Part shown: one piece after another, positions 48,571-59,302 of the stretch
Layout of the letters: each line of letters begins with the position of its first letter
How positions within the stretch are numbered: the first letter of the stretch is position 1
Translations under genes and position numbers: made by a program
The notes under the pieces: model-generated
What the model was told of the DNA's origin: nothing
Databases searched by the model: none
What the model saw: the letters and a program-made list of their open reading frames with translations, nothing else
Assembly: GCF_016919405.1 (NCBI RefSeq)
Contig: NZ_CP070353.1
Coordinates: 868,001-932,000 of the forward strand
Reading direction: 5' to 3'
DNA from: Ensifer sp. PDNC004
GTDB taxonomy: Bacteria; Pseudomonadota; Alphaproteobacteria; Rhizobiales; Rhizobiaceae
DNA: 64,000 nt

Positions 48571-51027
48571 TCAGACATTGTCCCCTTCGGTCGATGTCCC
48601 GGCCTTGAAAGGCTGCGCGCCTTTAACGCCCCATTTCCAGCCGCTGATCGAGGGCATGTCGTCGCCATGTTTCTCGATGTATTCGCGGTGCTCGATCAGC
48701 TTGGCCTGGATCGCCTGCTTGAAATAGGCCGCCCGCGCGCCGAGCTGCGGCAGGCGGTCGATGACGTCGCCAGCCAGATGGAAACGATCGAGCTCGTTCA
48801 ACACCACCATGTCGAACGGTGTCGTGGTCGTGCCTTCTTCCTTGTAGCCGCGCACATGCAGGTTGCCGTGGTTGGTGCGGCGGTAGGTGAGGCGGTGGAT
48901 CAGCCAGGGGTAGCCGTGGAAGGCAAAGATGATCGGCTTGTCCCTGGTGAAGATGCCGTCGAAGTCGCGGTCCGAAAGGCCGTGCGGATGTTCTTCCGCC
49001 GGCTGCAGCTTCATCAGATTGACGACGTTGACGACCCGGACCTTGACCTCCGGCAGGTGCTCGCGCAGCAGTTGGACGGCAGCAAGCGTTTCCAGCGTTG
49101 GAATGTCGCCGCAGCAGGCCATGACCACATCCGGCTCGCTGTTGGCGTCGTTGCTCGCCCAATCCCAGATGCTCACACCCATGCTGCAATGGCGCACGGC
49201 CTGCTCCATCGTCAGCCACTGCGGCCCCGGCTGTTTGCCGGCGACGACGACGTTGATGTAGTTGCGGCTGCGCAGGCAATGATCGGTGACCGACAGCAGC
49301 GTATTGGCATCCGGCGGCAGATAGACGCGGACGACCTCTGCCTTCTTGTTGACGACGTGGTCGATGAAGCCCGGATCCTGATGGCTGAAGCCGTTGTGAT
49401 CCTGCCGCCAGACATGGGAGCTCAGGAAATAATTGAGCGAGGCGACCGGCCGACGCCAGGGGATCTCGTTACAGACCTTCAGCCACTTGGCATGCTGGTT
49501 GAACATGGAATCGATGATGTGGATGAAGGCTTCGTAGCAGGAGAAGAAGCCATGGCGGCCAGTCAGCAGATAGCCTTCGAGCCAGCCCTGGCATTGATGC
49601 TCGCTCAAGACCTCCATGATGCGGCCATCCGGTGAGAGGTGATCGTCCTCGGGATAGATCTCGGCCATGTAGCAGCGGTCGGTGACCTCGAGCACATCCT
49701 GCCAGCGGTTGGAGTTGTTTTCGTCCGGGCTGAACAGCCGGAAGTTTTTCGCATCCATGTTGTTCTTCATCACGTCGCGCAGGAACTTGCCCATCACGCG
49801 TGCCGCTTCCACGGTCGTGGCGCCCGGGCTCGGAACGTCGACGGCATAGTCCCGGAATGCCGGCATCTTCAGGTCGCGCAAGAGCAGGCCGCCGTTTGCA
49901 TGCGGGTTGTCGCTCATGCGGCGATGTCCCGATGGCGCGAGCGCCGCAATCTCCGGCTTCAGCCGGCCCTCGTCGCTGAAGAGTTCTTCCGGACGGTAGC
50001 TCTTCATCCATTGTTCGAGGACGCGGATGTGCTCGGGCTTGTCCATCTCGCCCATCGGCACCTGGTGCGAGCGCCAGTAGTCCTCGCATTTCTTGCCGTC
50101 GATTTCCGGCGGGCAGGTCCAGCCCTTGGGCGTGCGGAAGATAATCATCGGCCAGGCCGGGCGCTTCAGATTGCCCCTGATGCGGGCATCGTCCCAGATC
50201 TGCCGGATTTCGGCCATCGCCGTATCGAGCACGTCCGCCAGTTGCTGGTGAACCTTTGCCGGATCATGTCCTTCCACGAAATAGGGCTTGTAGCCCATGC
50301 CCTCGAAGAACTTCTTCAGTTCGTCGTGCGGGATGCGGGCGAGGAAGCAGGGATTGGCGATCTTGTAGCCGTTCAGATGCAGGATCGGCAGCACGCAGCC
50401 ATCGCGGGCAGGGTTGAGGAACTTGTTGCTCTGCCAGCCGGTCGCAAGCGGCCCGGTCTCCGCCTCGCCATCGCCGACGATGCAGGCAACAACGAGATTG
50501 GGGTTGTCGAAAGCGGCGCCATAGGCGTGGCTGAGTGCATAGCCGAGTTCGCCACCTTCGTGGATGCTGCCGGGCGTTTCCGGCGCCACATGGCTCGGGA
50601 TGCCGCCGGGAAAGCTGAACTGCTTGAACAGCCGCTGCATGCCTTCGGCGTCTTCGGCGATATTCGGATAAAACTCCGTGTAAGTCCCTTCCAGGTAGGC
50701 ATGCGCCACCAGAGACGGCCCGCCGTGTCCCGGACCGATGATGTAGATCATGTCGAGATCGTCGCGCTTGATCACCCTGTTGAGGTGAACATAGAGCATG
50801 TTGAGGCCCGGCGACGTGCCCCAATGGCCGAGCAGACGCGGCTTGATGTGCTCGCGCTTCAGCGGTTCGCGCAGAAGCGGATTGTCGAGCAGGTAGATCT
50901 GACCGACCGACAGGTAGTTCGAAGCACGCCAATAGGCGTCCATCAGGCGGAGTTCGTCTGATGACAACGGTGCTGCTGATTTTCCGGATGCCGTCTCTTT
51001 CATCGATGCTGTTTCAGGCGAAACCAT
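48571..51027 (-). CDS. xfp: Phosphoketolase (xylulose-5-P / fructose-6-P)
   Basis: 818 aa from ATG 51027 ([15 protein letters not shown]), with GGGAGG 6 nt upstream; MKETASG at 51003 would give 810 aa. TPP-dependent enzyme splitting xylulose-5-P to acetyl-P and glyceraldehyde-3-P. GPGHGGPS at about residues 84-91, TPP-binding [14 protein letters not shown] at about 183-196, and [13 protein letters not shown] in the C-terminal domain are family signatures. Provides a route from pentose phosphates to acetyl-P; no acetate kinase gene is near. Transcribed toward the glucoamylase gene, preceded by the CBS gene. Confidence 0.97.
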   Translation of the reverse strand: MVSPETASMKETASGKSAAPLSSDELRLMDAYWRASNYLSVGQIYLLDNPLLREPLKREHIKPRLLGHWGTSPGLNMLYVHLNRVIKRDDLDMIYIIGPGHGGPSLVAHAYLEGTYTEFYPNIAEDAEGMQRLFKQFSFPGGIPSHVAPETPGSIHEGGELGYALSHAYGAAFDNPNLVVACIVGDGEAETGPLATGWQSNKFLNPARDGCVLPILHLNGYKIANPCFLARIPHDELKKFFEGMGYKPYFVEGHDPAKVHQQLADVLDTAMAEIRQIWDDARIRGNLKRPAWPMIIFRTPKGWTCPPEIDGKKCEDYWRSHQVPMGEMDKPEHIRVLEQWMKSYRPEELFSDEGRLKPEIAALAPSGHRRMSDNPHANGGLLLRDLKMPAFRDYAVDVPSPGATTVEAARVMGKFLRDVMKNNMDAKNFRLFSPDENNSNRWQDVLEVTDRCYMAEIYPEDDHLSPDGRIMEVLSEHQCQGWLEGYLLTGRHGFFSCYEAFIHIIDSMFNQHAKWLKVCNEIPWRRPVASLNYFLSSHVWRQDHNGFSHQDPGFIDHVVNKKAEVVRVYLPPDANTLLSVTDHCLRSRNYINVVVAGKQPGPQWLTMEQAVRHCSMGVSIWDWASNDANSEPDVVMACCGDIPTLETLAAVQLLREHLPEVKVRVVNVVNLMKLQPAEEHPHGLSDRDFDGIFTRDKPIIFAFHGYPWLIHRLTYRRTNHGNLHVRGYKEEGTTTTPFDMVVLNELDRFHLAGDVIDRLPQLGARAAYFKQAIQAKLIEHREYIEKHGDDMPSISGWKWGVKGAQPFKAGTSTEGDNV

Positions 51028-51230
51028 CTGAGCCTCCCGGTCAAAAGGACATATGCTGAAATTCCCTCCGGCTTGCCGTCGCGCAAGCCATCGCAGTCTC
51101 TCGAATTCGCTACGGTCGTTGCTGTTTTTCTGCGGCGGGCAGGTGGTGGAACGCTTGAAGTTTGAACGACAGCAGCAGGAACACGCTTGCAGCGCCGCGA
51201 ACTCAGGCCGCGGCGGTCTCGACGCACATG

Positions 51231-51896
51231 TTATTGCGGATAGGGCTCGGCGTAGTGCTCGACCACACCGCGGACACCACGCACGTTTTCGGCGAGGATG
51301 CGCGCCGCCTTGCGGCAATCGGCAGTCTCCACATTGCCCCAGAGATGCACGATGCCGTCGGTGACGGCGACCTTGATATCCAGGCCCTCAAGGCCGGTGT
51401 TTTCGCCGATGCGCACCAGGATGCTGCGCCGGATGGCTTCATCGCCCGCCGCCGTCTCGTCCTGCTTTGCGGACAAGATCGCCTGCAGCAGGTCGGCGCG
51501 GCTGACGATACCGACGACAAGGCCGTTCCGCAGAACCGGTATGCGCTTGATCCCGCGCTCCTGCATCACCGCCGCGACCCGCGCGACGGAGGCGTCCTCG
51601 TCGATGGTCACGGGATTGGCCGTCATGGCGTCACCGACCCTCCAGGAGGACCGGCGCACATAGGCGCTCGCCCGCTCGTCCGCCGCCCCGGCAGGGTCGG
51701 CGACCAGAATGCCGCCACCAAGCTCGCTCCGGCGAATGAGATCGCCTTCGCTGATGACGCCCACCAGGGCTCCATCACCGTCGACCACGGGAAGGCCGCT
51801 TACATGATTGTCGAGCATGATCCGGGCTGCCTGCCTGACGCTGTTGTCAGGGGACAGCTTGACGACCGAGGTCGTCATTACATCTTTAACGCGCAT
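51231..51896 (-). CDS. CBS-domain pair plus BON domain protein
   Basis: 221 aa from ATG 51896 ([20 protein letters not shown]). Two CBS repeats at about residues 1-60 and 90-150 ([20 protein letters not shown], then [22 protein letters not shown]), then a BON domain at about 160-221 ([20 protein letters not shown]). CBS pairs bind adenine nucleotides; BON is a membrane or ligand-binding module. The usual genomic partner is an energy or stress gene; here it is phosphoketolase, 203 nt downstream. Confidence 0.88.
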   Translation of the reverse strand: MRVKDVMTTSVVKLSPDNSVRQAARIMLDNHVSGLPVVDGDGALVGVISEGDLIRRSELGGGILVADPAGAADERASAYVRRSSWRVGDAMTANPVTIDEDASVARVAAVMQERGIKRIPVLRNGLVVGIVSRADLLQAILSAKQDETAAGDEAIRRSILVRIGENTGLEGLDIKVAVTDGIVHLWGNVETADCRKAARILAENVRGVRGVVEHYAEPYPQ

Positions 51897-51998
51897 GTCG
51901 ATCCCGCTCCCCAAAGGACTTGGCACCGTCATTACGCTGCGTAAGTTAGTCCCATCTCGTCGGCTCGACAACTAGTGGGTGGCAGAAAAGGGAAATGG

Positions 51999-52085
51999 CG
52001 GACAGGGTGGGATTCGAACCCACGGTACGGTTTCCCGTACGCTGGTTTTCAAGACCAGAGCCTTAAACCACTCGGCCACCTGTCC
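51999..52085 (-). tRNA. tRNA-Ser (anticodon UGA)
   Basis: Minus-strand GGACAGG acceptor pairs with CCTGTCC before discriminator G; anticodon loop CTTGAAA inside CTGGT-CTTGAAA-ACCAG gives UGA, decoding UCA. The extra arm GTACGG-GAAA-CCGTAC is the long variable arm expected for serine tRNA, and the T-loop GGTTCGAATCC is canonical. The CCA end is not encoded (GCC follows). Confidence 0.97.
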
Positions 52086-52124
52086 TTGCCTGAAGCACCG
52101 CGAGACTGCGTGCCGGGCACGGCG

Positions 52125-52153
52125 TTATTGCGCGAAGCCTCGGCGCTTTGCAA
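52125..52153 (-). promoter_or_regulatory. Predicted promoter of tRNA-Ser
   Basis: TTGCAA (52148-52153) and CAATAA (52125-52130) on the minus strand, 17 nt apart, 40 nt before the tRNA 5' end. Confidence 0.45.
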
Positions 52154-52396
52154 GAATTAACATGCGTCGCTGCAAGATTTTCTCGACCGCTTTAAAGAGC
52201 AGGCGCCGGGCCCGATCGCGTTAACCAGCCATAAACCATAACTCGCGAAATGCGGCGCCGGCCTGTGGATGAGTTCGCATTTTTGCCTTGATGATGTCAT
52301 GAATACACACCTGTTCCGTTTCGGGACGTCGAGATTTCCGCTGGGGGTAAGCGGAAGGTTTCGAGTACGGCTTTATCGATCGATGTTGTGGGACAG
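52154..52396. other. Non-coding stretch before rlpA
   Basis: Part of the 311-nt gap 52086-52396. No supported gene or clear terminator is seen. Some AT-rich sequence around 52270-52310 may hold the rlpA promoter. Confidence 0.3.
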
Positions 52397-53431
52397 ATGA
52401 CCTCCAGTAAAAATGCGGCATTTCTGGTCAAGGGATTGCGCCTTGCGGCTATTCCGGCGCTGTGCGTAGCGCTTACCGCCTGCGGCTCCACGTCGAACGT
52501 CAAGAAGACTGCGCGCAGCAAGGAGTACTTTCCTGAATCCGTCTATGGCGTGAAGGCGAGCCCTCGCGTTGCCACCGGCAACAACATCCCGAAGGGCGGC
52601 GGACGCTTTCAGGTTGGCAAGGCCTATCAGGTCAAAGGCAAGTGGTACCAGCCCAAGGAAGACTTCGGCTATAACAAGACGGGTATGGCATCCTGGTACG
52701 GCTCGGCCTTCCACGGGCGCCTGACCGCCAACGGCGAAGTCTACGACAAGGCGCATCTGTCGGCCGCCCATCCGACCTTTCCGCTGCCGAGCTACGCCCG
52801 CGTCACCAACATGGAAAACGGCACCTCGGTCATCGTGCGCGTCAACGATCGCGGCCCCTACGAATACGGCCGCATCATCGACGTTTCCTCGAAGACGGCA
52901 GACCTGCTCGACATCAAGCGCAAGGGCAGCGCGCAGGTGAAGGTGCAATATGTCGGCCGTGCGCCGCTCGAAGGCAACGACATGCCTTACCTGATGGCGT
53001 CCTATGTCGAGAAGGGCCAGCGCGGCCCGAGCATCATGCCGGAAGGGCAGATCGCGACCGGCGTGATGGTTGCCTCGAACGAGCCGTTCCGCAAGCAAAG
53101 CCTCGGCACGATCACCGTGCCGGCCAAGGCGTCGCTCGACGTCAGCGAACCGGTGACGGCGATGGCCGCACCCGTGCCGCAGTTTGCCCAGCAGCCGGCG
53201 TCGTTCAACGAATTCGTCATGCTGCCGGAAATCGGCCCGATCCCGCGCGAGCGGCCGGAGTACATTCCAATGCCCAACGGCAACATGGCCTATGCGGCGG
53301 CCTATTACGAAGTTCGCGTCAGCGACGCCGAATCGCCCTTCGAAGCGATCATGGTCGACAAGAAGCAGCTGACCCCGCAGGTCATCGTCGACTACGCCAA
53401 GCGCCAGAAAACAAACGGTTCGGCCCGTTAA
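52397..53431 (+). CDS. rlpA: Septal-ring lytic transglycosylase RlpA family lipoprotein
   Basis: 344 aa from ATG 52397 (MTSSKNAAFLVKGLRLAAIP). Signal peptide ends in the lipobox LTAC (cysteine near residue 29). Double-psi beta-barrel domain follows at about 95-185 with ASWYGSAFHGRLTANGEVYD, RVTNMENGTSVIVRVNDRGP and IIDVSSKTADLLDI. No SPOR domain is apparent at the C-terminus. RlpA cleaves naked glycan strands at septa. The carboxypeptidase-like gene follows after 63 nt. Confidence 0.9.
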   Translation: MTSSKNAAFLVKGLRLAAIPALCVALTACGSTSNVKKTARSKEYFPESVYGVKASPRVATGNNIPKGGGRFQVGKAYQVKGKWYQPKEDFGYNKTGMASWYGSAFHGRLTANGEVYDKAHLSAAHPTFPLPSYARVTNMENGTSVIVRVNDRGPYEYGRIIDVSSKTADLLDIKRKGSAQVKVQYVGRAPLEGNDMPYLMASYVEKGQRGPSIMPEGQIATGVMVASNEPFRKQSLGTITVPAKASLDVSEPVTAMAAPVPQFAQQPASFNEFVMLPEIGPIPRERPEYIPMPNGNMAYAAAYYEVRVSDAESPFEAIMVDKKQLTPQVIVDYAKRQKTNGSAR

Positions 53432-53494
53432 CAGTTCTCGGCGTTGTGCCAAAATGACCACGCTGCTATGCCCGAAGGGAAACCGGAGTTTCCC

Positions 53495-54655
53495 ATGCGC
53501 ATGAAGATGCTTTCGGCCGCATTCCTGGGCCTTGCGTTGTTTGCCGGCGCCGCATTCGCGCAAACGCCGGCACCCGCCTTCGACACCAAGGCAAAACAGA
53601 TCCTGCTGGTCGATGCCGAAACCGGCACGGTGCTTTTCTCGCGTGCCGAAAACGACCCAATCCCGCCCGCTTCGCTTGCCAAGCTGATGACCATGGAAGT
53701 CGTCGCGGAGGCGCTCGGCAAGGGCGAGATCTCGCCCGAGACCCTCTACGACGTGTCGGAGCATGCCTGGCGGACCGGCGGCGCACCGGCCGGCACTTCC
53801 ACGATGTTTGCCGCGCTGAAATCGCGCATCCGGGTCGCTGATCTGCTGCAGGGCGTCGCAGTTCAGCTTGCCAACGATGCCTGCATCATTCTCGCCGAGG
53901 GCATGACCGGGAGCGAAGGTGCGTTCGCCGAACGCATGACAGCGCGCGCACGCGAACTCGGCATGCCGGTTGCGACCTTCCGCAACGCGACCGGGCTGCC
54001 CGATACCGGCAACAAGATCACGATGAGCGAACTGGTGACGCTCGTCCGCCATCTGCACGAGGCGCATCCCGATCTCTACCGGCTCTATGCGCAGCCGGAA
54101 TTCGAATGGAACAAGATCCTCCAGCGCAACAAGAACCCGCTGATTTCGGCCAATATCGGCGTGGATGGCCTGGCGACGGGCTTTGCCGAGGGTTTCGGCT
54201 TCTCGCTGGCCGCATCGCTGCAGCGCGGCGACCGCCGCGTCTACCTTGCGATGGGTGGCCTTGAAACCGACAAGGAGCGCATCGAGGAGAGCCGCAAGGT
54301 TCTCGACTGGGCGATGACCGCCTTCGAGAAGAAGCGCATCTTCGCCGATGGAGAAGCGATCGGTGAGGCGGCTGTCTATGGCGGCGATGCATCTCACGTC
54401 GCGCTCGTGGCCGGCGGCCCGGTCGACGTGCTGCTACCGGTCAACAACCCCGAGCGGCTGACGGCCCGCATCGTCTACAAGTGGCCCCTGCGAGCGCCGG
54501 TGTCGGCCGGCACGGAAGTCGGCGTCGTCAAACTGTGGAACGGCGAGAAGCTGTTGCGCGAAGTCCCGGTCAAGACGGCCGGCGCGGTGGGGCAGGGAAC
54601 CCTGACGAGCCGCGCGGTCGACGCCCTGCAGGAACTGCTTTTCTTCTGGCTTTAG
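53495..54655 (+). CDS. DacA/DacF-like D-alanyl-D-alanine carboxypeptidase with degenerate motifs
   Basis: 386 aa from ATG 53495. Signal peptide of about 22 residues. The peptidase S11 active site S60-LA-K63 (PASLAKLM) is kept. The second motif, normally S-x-N, reads L125-A-N127 (AVQLANDAC), and the third, normally K-T-G, reads A227-T-G (VDGLATGFA). The PBP5-type C-terminal domain is present (FADGEAIGEAAVYGG onwards). Such proteins trim pentapeptides in peptidoglycan, but with two motifs changed this one may bind rather than hydrolyse. Follows rlpA and precedes tmk. Confidence 0.88.
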   Translation: MRMKMLSAAFLGLALFAGAAFAQTPAPAFDTKAKQILLVDAETGTVLFSRAENDPIPPASLAKLMTMEVVAEALGKGEISPETLYDVSEHAWRTGGAPAGTSTMFAALKSRIRVADLLQGVAVQLANDACIILAEGMTGSEGAFAERMTARARELGMPVATFRNATGLPDTGNKITMSELVTLVRHLHEAHPDLYRLYAQPEFEWNKILQRNKNPLISANIGVDGLATGFAEGFGFSLAASLQRGDRRVYLAMGGLETDKERIEESRKVLDWAMTAFEKKRIFADGEAIGEAAVYGGDASHVALVAGGPVDVLLPVNNPERLTARIVYKWPLRAPVSAGTEVGVVKLWNGEKLLREVPVKTAGAVGQGTLTSRAVDALQELLFFWL

Positions 54656-54750
54656 GCCATGGGCGCAATGCCGGCGCAGCAATGCATCTGCCAAATCGTC
54701 ACCTGACGGTTTCGCCCGGAGAACCAATCGGCTAAACAGGGCCAAATCGC

Positions 54751-55452
54751 ATGCCGATACGGGAAAGCATGGTGTCGCTGAAAAAAGGTCTGTTCGTTAC
54801 ATTCGAAGGTGGGGAAGGTGCCGGCAAGTCGACGCAGCTCCGCCTCCTGGCTGAATCCCTGCGTGCGCGCGGGTACGAGGTGCTGACGACACGCGAGCCC
54901 GGGGGCTCTCCCGGCGCGGAGGCTGTGCGTCACGTGCTGCTTTCGGGGGCTGCGGAAGCCTTCGGGGTGCGGATGGAAGCGATTCTCTTTGCCGCAGCCC
55001 GCAGCGACCATGTCGAAGAGGTCATCCGGCCGGCGCTCGACAAGGGCACGATCGTGCTTTGCGACCGCTTCATGGATTCCTCGCGCGTCTATCAGGGAAT
55101 TTCCGGCAATCTCGAACAAAGCTTCGTCGAGAGCCTCGAGCGCGTGGCGATCAACGGTGTCGTGCCGGACCGCACGGTGATCTTCGACCTGCCCGCCAGT
55201 GTCGGCCTCGAGCGGGCGCAACGCCGCGCCGGCGACGACAACCCAGATCGTTTCGAAAAGGAACAGCTGGAGACCCACGAGAAGCGGCGCGATGCCTTTC
55301 TCGACATTGCCAGCCGCGATTCCGAGCGGTGCCGGGTGGTGGACGCGACGCAGCCGGTCGAGGCGATCGCCGCCGAGGTGCTTTCGCTTGTCGAAGCGCT
55401 TCTGCCGCACGGCGACGGCGCGGACGCGTCCGCCGAGGAAGTCGTGTCATGA
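54751..55452 (+). CDS. tmk: Thymidylate kinase
   Basis: 233 aa from ATG 54751; ATG 54769 is equally possible and fits the family N-terminus. Phosphorylates dTMP to dTDP. P-loop [11 protein letters not shown] at about residues 18-28, then [10 protein letters not shown], and [12 protein letters not shown] matching the DRY/F-x-x-S motif; lid-region arginines in [14 protein letters not shown]. Stop overlaps the holB start by ATGA. Confidence 0.96.
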   Translation: MPIRESMVSLKKGLFVTFEGGEGAGKSTQLRLLAESLRARGYEVLTTREPGGSPGAEAVRHVLLSGAAEAFGVRMEAILFAAARSDHVEEVIRPALDKGTIVLCDRFMDSSRVYQGISGNLEQSFVESLERVAINGVVPDRTVIFDLPASVGLERAQRRAGDDNPDRFEKEQLETHEKRRDAFLDIASRDSERCRVVDATQPVEAIAAEVLSLVEALLPHGDGADASAEEVVS

Positions 55453-56477
55453 GCGAAAGAGCCGGCGTCCTTGATGGTGCCATTGCGCCCGCGGAGAACA
55501 ATCGCCTGTTCGGCCATGAGCAGGCGGAAGCCTTCCTGGCGCAGAGCTACCGCTCCGGCAAGGGGCACCACGCGATCCTGATCGAAGGACCGGAAGGCAT
55601 CGGCAAGGCCACGCTTGCCTTCCGCTTTGCCTACCACATCCTGAAACACCCCGAGCCGGCCGATGCGCCAGAAGCACTTGCCGACCCGGACCCGAGCTCG
55701 GCGATCGGCAGGCAGCTCGCCTCCGGCGCCTCGCACAATCTCCTGCATCTGACCCGCCCGATCGATGAAAAGACGGGCAGGGCGAAGGGGGCGATCACGG
55801 TCGACGAGGTTCGGCGCGCCGGCAAGTTCTTCAGCCAGACCTCCGGCACGGGCAATTGGCGCATCGTCATCATCGATCCGGCCGACGATCTCAATCGCAA
55901 TGCGGCCAACGCCATCCTGAAGATCCTCGAGGAACCGCCGCGCCGCTCGTTGTTCCTGGTGCTGACGCATGCACCCGGGAAACTGCTGCCGACGATCCGC
56001 TCGCGCTGCCTGCCGCTGCGGTTGAAGCCGCTCGACGCAGCACCGCTCGGCCAGGCATTGGCGCATCTCGGTTTCGATCTCGAGGGCGAGAATGCCGGCC
56101 GCATCATCGCTGCCGCCAGCGGCAGCGTCGCCGAGGCGCTGAAGCTGATCAATTATGGCGGCCTGGAAATCGCCGCGACCTTCGAGGGCATCCTTGCGGG
56201 GCAGGGACCGGCTGTCCGAAAGGACATGCACAAGCTCGCCGACGCCCTCGCCGGCAAGGACAGCGAAACGATCTTCGATTTCTTCCAGGCCCTTGCCAGC
56301 GACCGCATCATGCGCGAAGCGCGCGAGGCGGCCGTTTCCGGCGATATCATGCGCGCCGAGCGCTTCGCCCGGCTGTCAGCCACCGTGACCGAGCGGCTGA
56401 CCGTCAGCGACGCCTATAATCTCGACCGGAAGCAAACCATCCTGTCTTTGCTCGACGATATGAAAGCGGCGCTATAG
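55449..56477 (+). CDS. holB: DNA polymerase III subunit delta prime
   Basis: 342 aa from ATG 55449. Clamp-loader subunit; AAA+ fold with a degenerate P-loop ([13 protein letters not shown] at about 46-58), TVDEVRRAG and the sensor-like [19 protein letters not shown] at about 156-174, and [17 protein letters not shown]. No obvious Cys4 zinc module, which is common for alphaproteobacterial HolB. Follows tmk, as in many bacteria. Confidence 0.93.
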   Translation: MSERAGVLDGAIAPAENNRLFGHEQAEAFLAQSYRSGKGHHAILIEGPEGIGKATLAFRFAYHILKHPEPADAPEALADPDPSSAIGRQLASGASHNLLHLTRPIDEKTGRAKGAITVDEVRRAGKFFSQTSGTGNWRIVIIDPADDLNRNAANAILKILEEPPRRSLFLVLTHAPGKLLPTIRSRCLPLRLKPLDAAPLGQALAHLGFDLEGENAGRIIAAASGSVAEALKLINYGGLEIAATFEGILAGQGPAVRKDMHKLADALAGKDSETIFDFFQALASDRIMREAREAAVSGDIMRAERFARLSATVTERLTVSDAYNLDRKQTILSLLDDMKAAL

Positions 56478-56777
56478 CGTCGGCTGAAAACGCCATTTGC
56501 GCTCGATCGCTGCGTGAAGGTCGAGCTTGTGGTGCTGCGCGAAGAGCAGCACATGCCCGAGAAGGTCGGCGGTCTCGTCGGCCATCTGTGTCCGGAGATC
56601 GTCCGGCGATTTCCCCTGGGATCGGCCGCGACCGCTGAGCTTGTTCCACGCCTGGGTCAGTTCACCCATTTCCTCCTGCATCTTCAAGATGAACCAGTCG
56701 GGATCGCGCTCGATCCCGTGCGCGGCGGCATAGCCGGCCGACGCGGCTTCAAATTGGCTGCCAAGTTGATCCAGCAC
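56472..56777 (-). CDS. MazG-like nucleotide pyrophosphohydrolase
   Basis: 101 aa. Single MazG-type helix bundle with metal ligands EEMGEL (about 35-40) and DETADLLGHVLLF (about 68-80), giving the E-x-x-E...E-x-x-D set. Small MazG-like enzymes hydrolyse non-canonical or excess NTPs. Lies tail-to-tail with holB, overlapping its 3' end by 6 nt, and divergent from metG. Confidence 0.85.
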   Translation of the reverse strand: MLDQLGSQFEAASAGYAAAHGIERDPDWFILKMQEEMGELTQAWNKLSGRGRSQGKSPDDLRTQMADETADLLGHVLLFAQHHKLDLHAAIERKWRFQPTL

Positions 56778-56955
56778 GACTCATCCCCCCTAGCTTGTTT
56801 CCGTTTCGTTCTACGTCCTACACGCGAAGCCCGCAAGAAGGAGGGCGGTGTCAGCGGTTGTTCCGGCGGGGCTTTTCATGGATCGCATGTTTCTTCCTTC
56901 AAGCGTATGCGCTAAGAGCGTGCGTAGCTTAATCCGAGATAGATCGAATCCGCCT

Positions 56956-58509
56956 ATGAGAGACACGTCCCCCTTCTACATCACGACAGCGATTTCCTAC
57001 CCGAACGGCAAGCCGCACATCGGCCATGCCTATGAACTGATCGCGACGGATGCCATGGCGCGCTACCAGCGCCTCGACGGACGTGAGGTTTTCTTCCTGA
57101 CCGGCACGGACGAGCATGGGCAAAAGATGCAGCAAACGGCGCGCAAGGAAGGCGTGACGCCGCAGGAGCTTGCCGACCGTAACTCGGCGGAGTTCCAGAA
57201 GATGGCGGTCGCCCTGAACGCGTCCAACGACGATTTCATCCGCACGACCGAGGAGCGCCACCACAAGGCGTCGCAGGACATCTGGATCCGCATGGGCGAG
57301 GCCGGCGACCTCTATAAGGACTCCTACGCCGGCTGGTATTCGGTGCGCGACGAAGCCTACTACCAGGAAAACGAGACCGAGCTGCGCGCCGACGGCGTGC
57401 GCTACGGCCCGCAGGGAACGCCGGTCGAGTGGGTCGAAGAGCAGAGCTACTTCTTCAAGCTGTCGGAGTACCAGGACAAGCTGCTGAAGCATTACGAAGA
57501 GAACCCGGACTTCATCGGTCCGGCCGAGCGCCGCAACGAAGTGATTTCCTTCGTGAAATCCGGCCTCAAGGATCTCTCGGTTTCGCGCACCACGTTTGAC
57601 TGGGGCATCAAGGTGCCGAACGATCCGGCGCACGTCATGTATGTCTGGGTCGACGCGCTGACGAACTACATCACCGCGACAGGTTATCTCGACGATCCGA
57701 AGGGTCCGCGCGCCAAGTTCTGGCCGGCGAATATCCACGTCATCGGCAAGGACATCATCCGCTTCCACGCGGTCTACTGGCCGGCGTTCCTGATGTCGGC
57801 CGGCCTGCCGCTGCCCAAGCGCGTCTTTGCCCACGGCTTCCTTCTCAACAAGGGCGAGAAGATGTCGAAGTCGCTCGGCAACGTTGTCGATCCTTTCAAC
57901 CTCGTCGAGCATTTCGGCCTTGACCAGATCCGCTACTTCTTCCTGCGCGAAGTCTCCTTCGGGCAGGACGGCAGCTACAGCGAGGAGGGGATCGCAACCC
58001 GCATCAACTCCGACCTCGCCAACGGCATCGGCAACCTGGCGAGCCGCTCGCTGTCGATGATCGTCAAGAACTGCGACGGCCAGGTGCCGGTTTGCGGCCC
58101 CTTGACCGACGAGGACAAGGCGATGCTGGCCGCTGCCGACGCGCTGCACGAAATCACGCGCGACGAAATGGGCAAGCAGATGATCCACCGGGCGCTGGCG
58201 GCGATCATTGCCGTCGTTTCCGAGACGGACCGCTACTTCGCCGGCCAAGAGCCTTGGGCGCTGAAGAAGACCGATCCGGCCCGCATGGGCACCGTGCTTT
58301 ACGTGACGGCCGAAGTCGTGCGCCAGATTGCCATCCTGCTGCAGCCGTTCATGCCGGAATCCTCGGCCAAGCTGCTCGATCTGGTGGCTGCCCCCGCCGA
58401 CAAGCGCGACTTCGCGGCACTCGGTGAGGCGGGACGCCTCGTCTCGGGCACGCCGCTCGAGGCGCCGAAGCCGGTCTTCCCGCGCTACGTGGCACCGGAA
58501 GCGCAGTAA
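56956..58509 (+). CDS. metG: Methionyl-tRNA synthetase
   Basis: 517 aa from ATG 56956 ([18 protein letters not shown]). Class Ia; HIGH motif PHIGHAYE at about residues 21-28 and KMSKSLGN at about 305-312. Short alphaproteobacterial type without a C-terminal tRNA-binding dimer domain. The frame continues upstream without family similarity. Operon-like run metG-tatD-MBL hydrolase follows, spaced by 12 and 1 nt. Confidence 0.96.
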   Translation: MRDTSPFYITTAISYPNGKPHIGHAYELIATDAMARYQRLDGREVFFLTGTDEHGQKMQQTARKEGVTPQELADRNSAEFQKMAVALNASNDDFIRTTEERHHKASQDIWIRMGEAGDLYKDSYAGWYSVRDEAYYQENETELRADGVRYGPQGTPVEWVEEQSYFFKLSEYQDKLLKHYEENPDFIGPAERRNEVISFVKSGLKDLSVSRTTFDWGIKVPNDPAHVMYVWVDALTNYITATGYLDDPKGPRAKFWPANIHVIGKDIIRFHAVYWPAFLMSAGLPLPKRVFAHGFLLNKGEKMSKSLGNVVDPFNLVEHFGLDQIRYFFLREVSFGQDGSYSEEGIATRINSDLANGIGNLASRSLSMIVKNCDGQVPVCGPLTDEDKAMLAAADALHEITRDEMGKQMIHRALAAIIAVVSETDRYFAGQEPWALKKTDPARMGTVLYVTAEVVRQIAILLQPFMPESSAKLLDLVAAPADKRDFAALGEAGRLVSGTPLEAPKPVFPRYVAPEAQ

Positions 58510-58521
58510 GGCATTTTGAGC

Positions 58522-59301
58522 ATGCTGATCGATACCCATTGCCATCTGGACTTCCCCGACTTCGAAGCGGAGCGTGATGCCATCGTCGCGCGGGCGCACG
58601 AGGCCGGTGTCGAGCAGATGATCACGATCTCGACCCGCGTGAAGCGGTTCGAGACGATCCTCGCGATCGCCGAAAGCTATCCGAACGTCTTCTGTTCCGT
58701 CGGCACCCATCCGCACAATGCGGACGAGGAGCTGGATATCACAACCGAGGATCTCGTCAGGCTTTCGGCCCATCCGAAGGTGGTGGCGATCGGCGAGGCG
58801 GGTCTCGACTATTTCTATGACAACGCACCGCGTGAGGCTCAGGTCGAAGGCCTGCGGCGTCACATAGCGGCTGCCCGCGAGACCGGGCTGCCGCTCGTCA
58901 TTCACAGCCGCTCGGCCGATGACGACATGGCGGCGATCCTGACCGAGGAGACCGGGAAGGGGGCCTTCCCTTTCCTTCTGCACTGCTTCTCTTCCGGTCC
59001 GGAGCTTGCCCGTATTGGCGTCGCGCTCGGCGGTTACGTGTCGTTCTCGGGCATTCTGACCTTCCCGAAATCCGAGGAACTGCGCGAGATCGCCAAGACC
59101 GTGCCGCATGACCGGATGATCGTCGAGACCGACGCGCCTTATCTCGCGCCGAAACCGTTCCGCGGCAAGCGTAACGAGCCGGCTTACGTCGCCCATACGG
59201 CAGCCGTGCTTGCCGAGACGATCGGCGTGACCACTGAGGAGATTGCAAGGATCACCACGGAGAATGCTTTCCGCGTCTTCTCCAAGATGCCGAGGCTCTG
59301 A
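58522..59301 (+). CDS. tatD: TatD family hydrolase
   Basis: 259 aa from ATG 58522; a TTG at 58516 would add two residues. Metal-dependent amidohydrolase fold: LIDTHCHLDF at the start (ligands H6 and H8), GEAGLDYFYD near residue 94, HCFSSGPELA near residue 154, and ETDAPYLAPKP near 203. TatD proteins are Mg-dependent DNases with roles in DNA repair or quality control. Between metG and the MBL gene, as in many bacteria. Confidence 0.93.
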   Translation: MLIDTHCHLDFPDFEAERDAIVARAHEAGVEQMITISTRVKRFETILAIAESYPNVFCSVGTHPHNADEELDITTEDLVRLSAHPKVVAIGEAGLDYFYDNAPREAQVEGLRRHIAAARETGLPLVIHSRSADDDMAAILTEETGKGAFPFLLHCFSSGPELARIGVALGGYVSFSGILTFPKSEELREIAKTVPHDRMIVETDAPYLAPKPFRGKRNEPAYVAHTAAVLAETIGVTTEEIARITTENAFRVFSKMPRL

Positions 59302-59302
59302 C

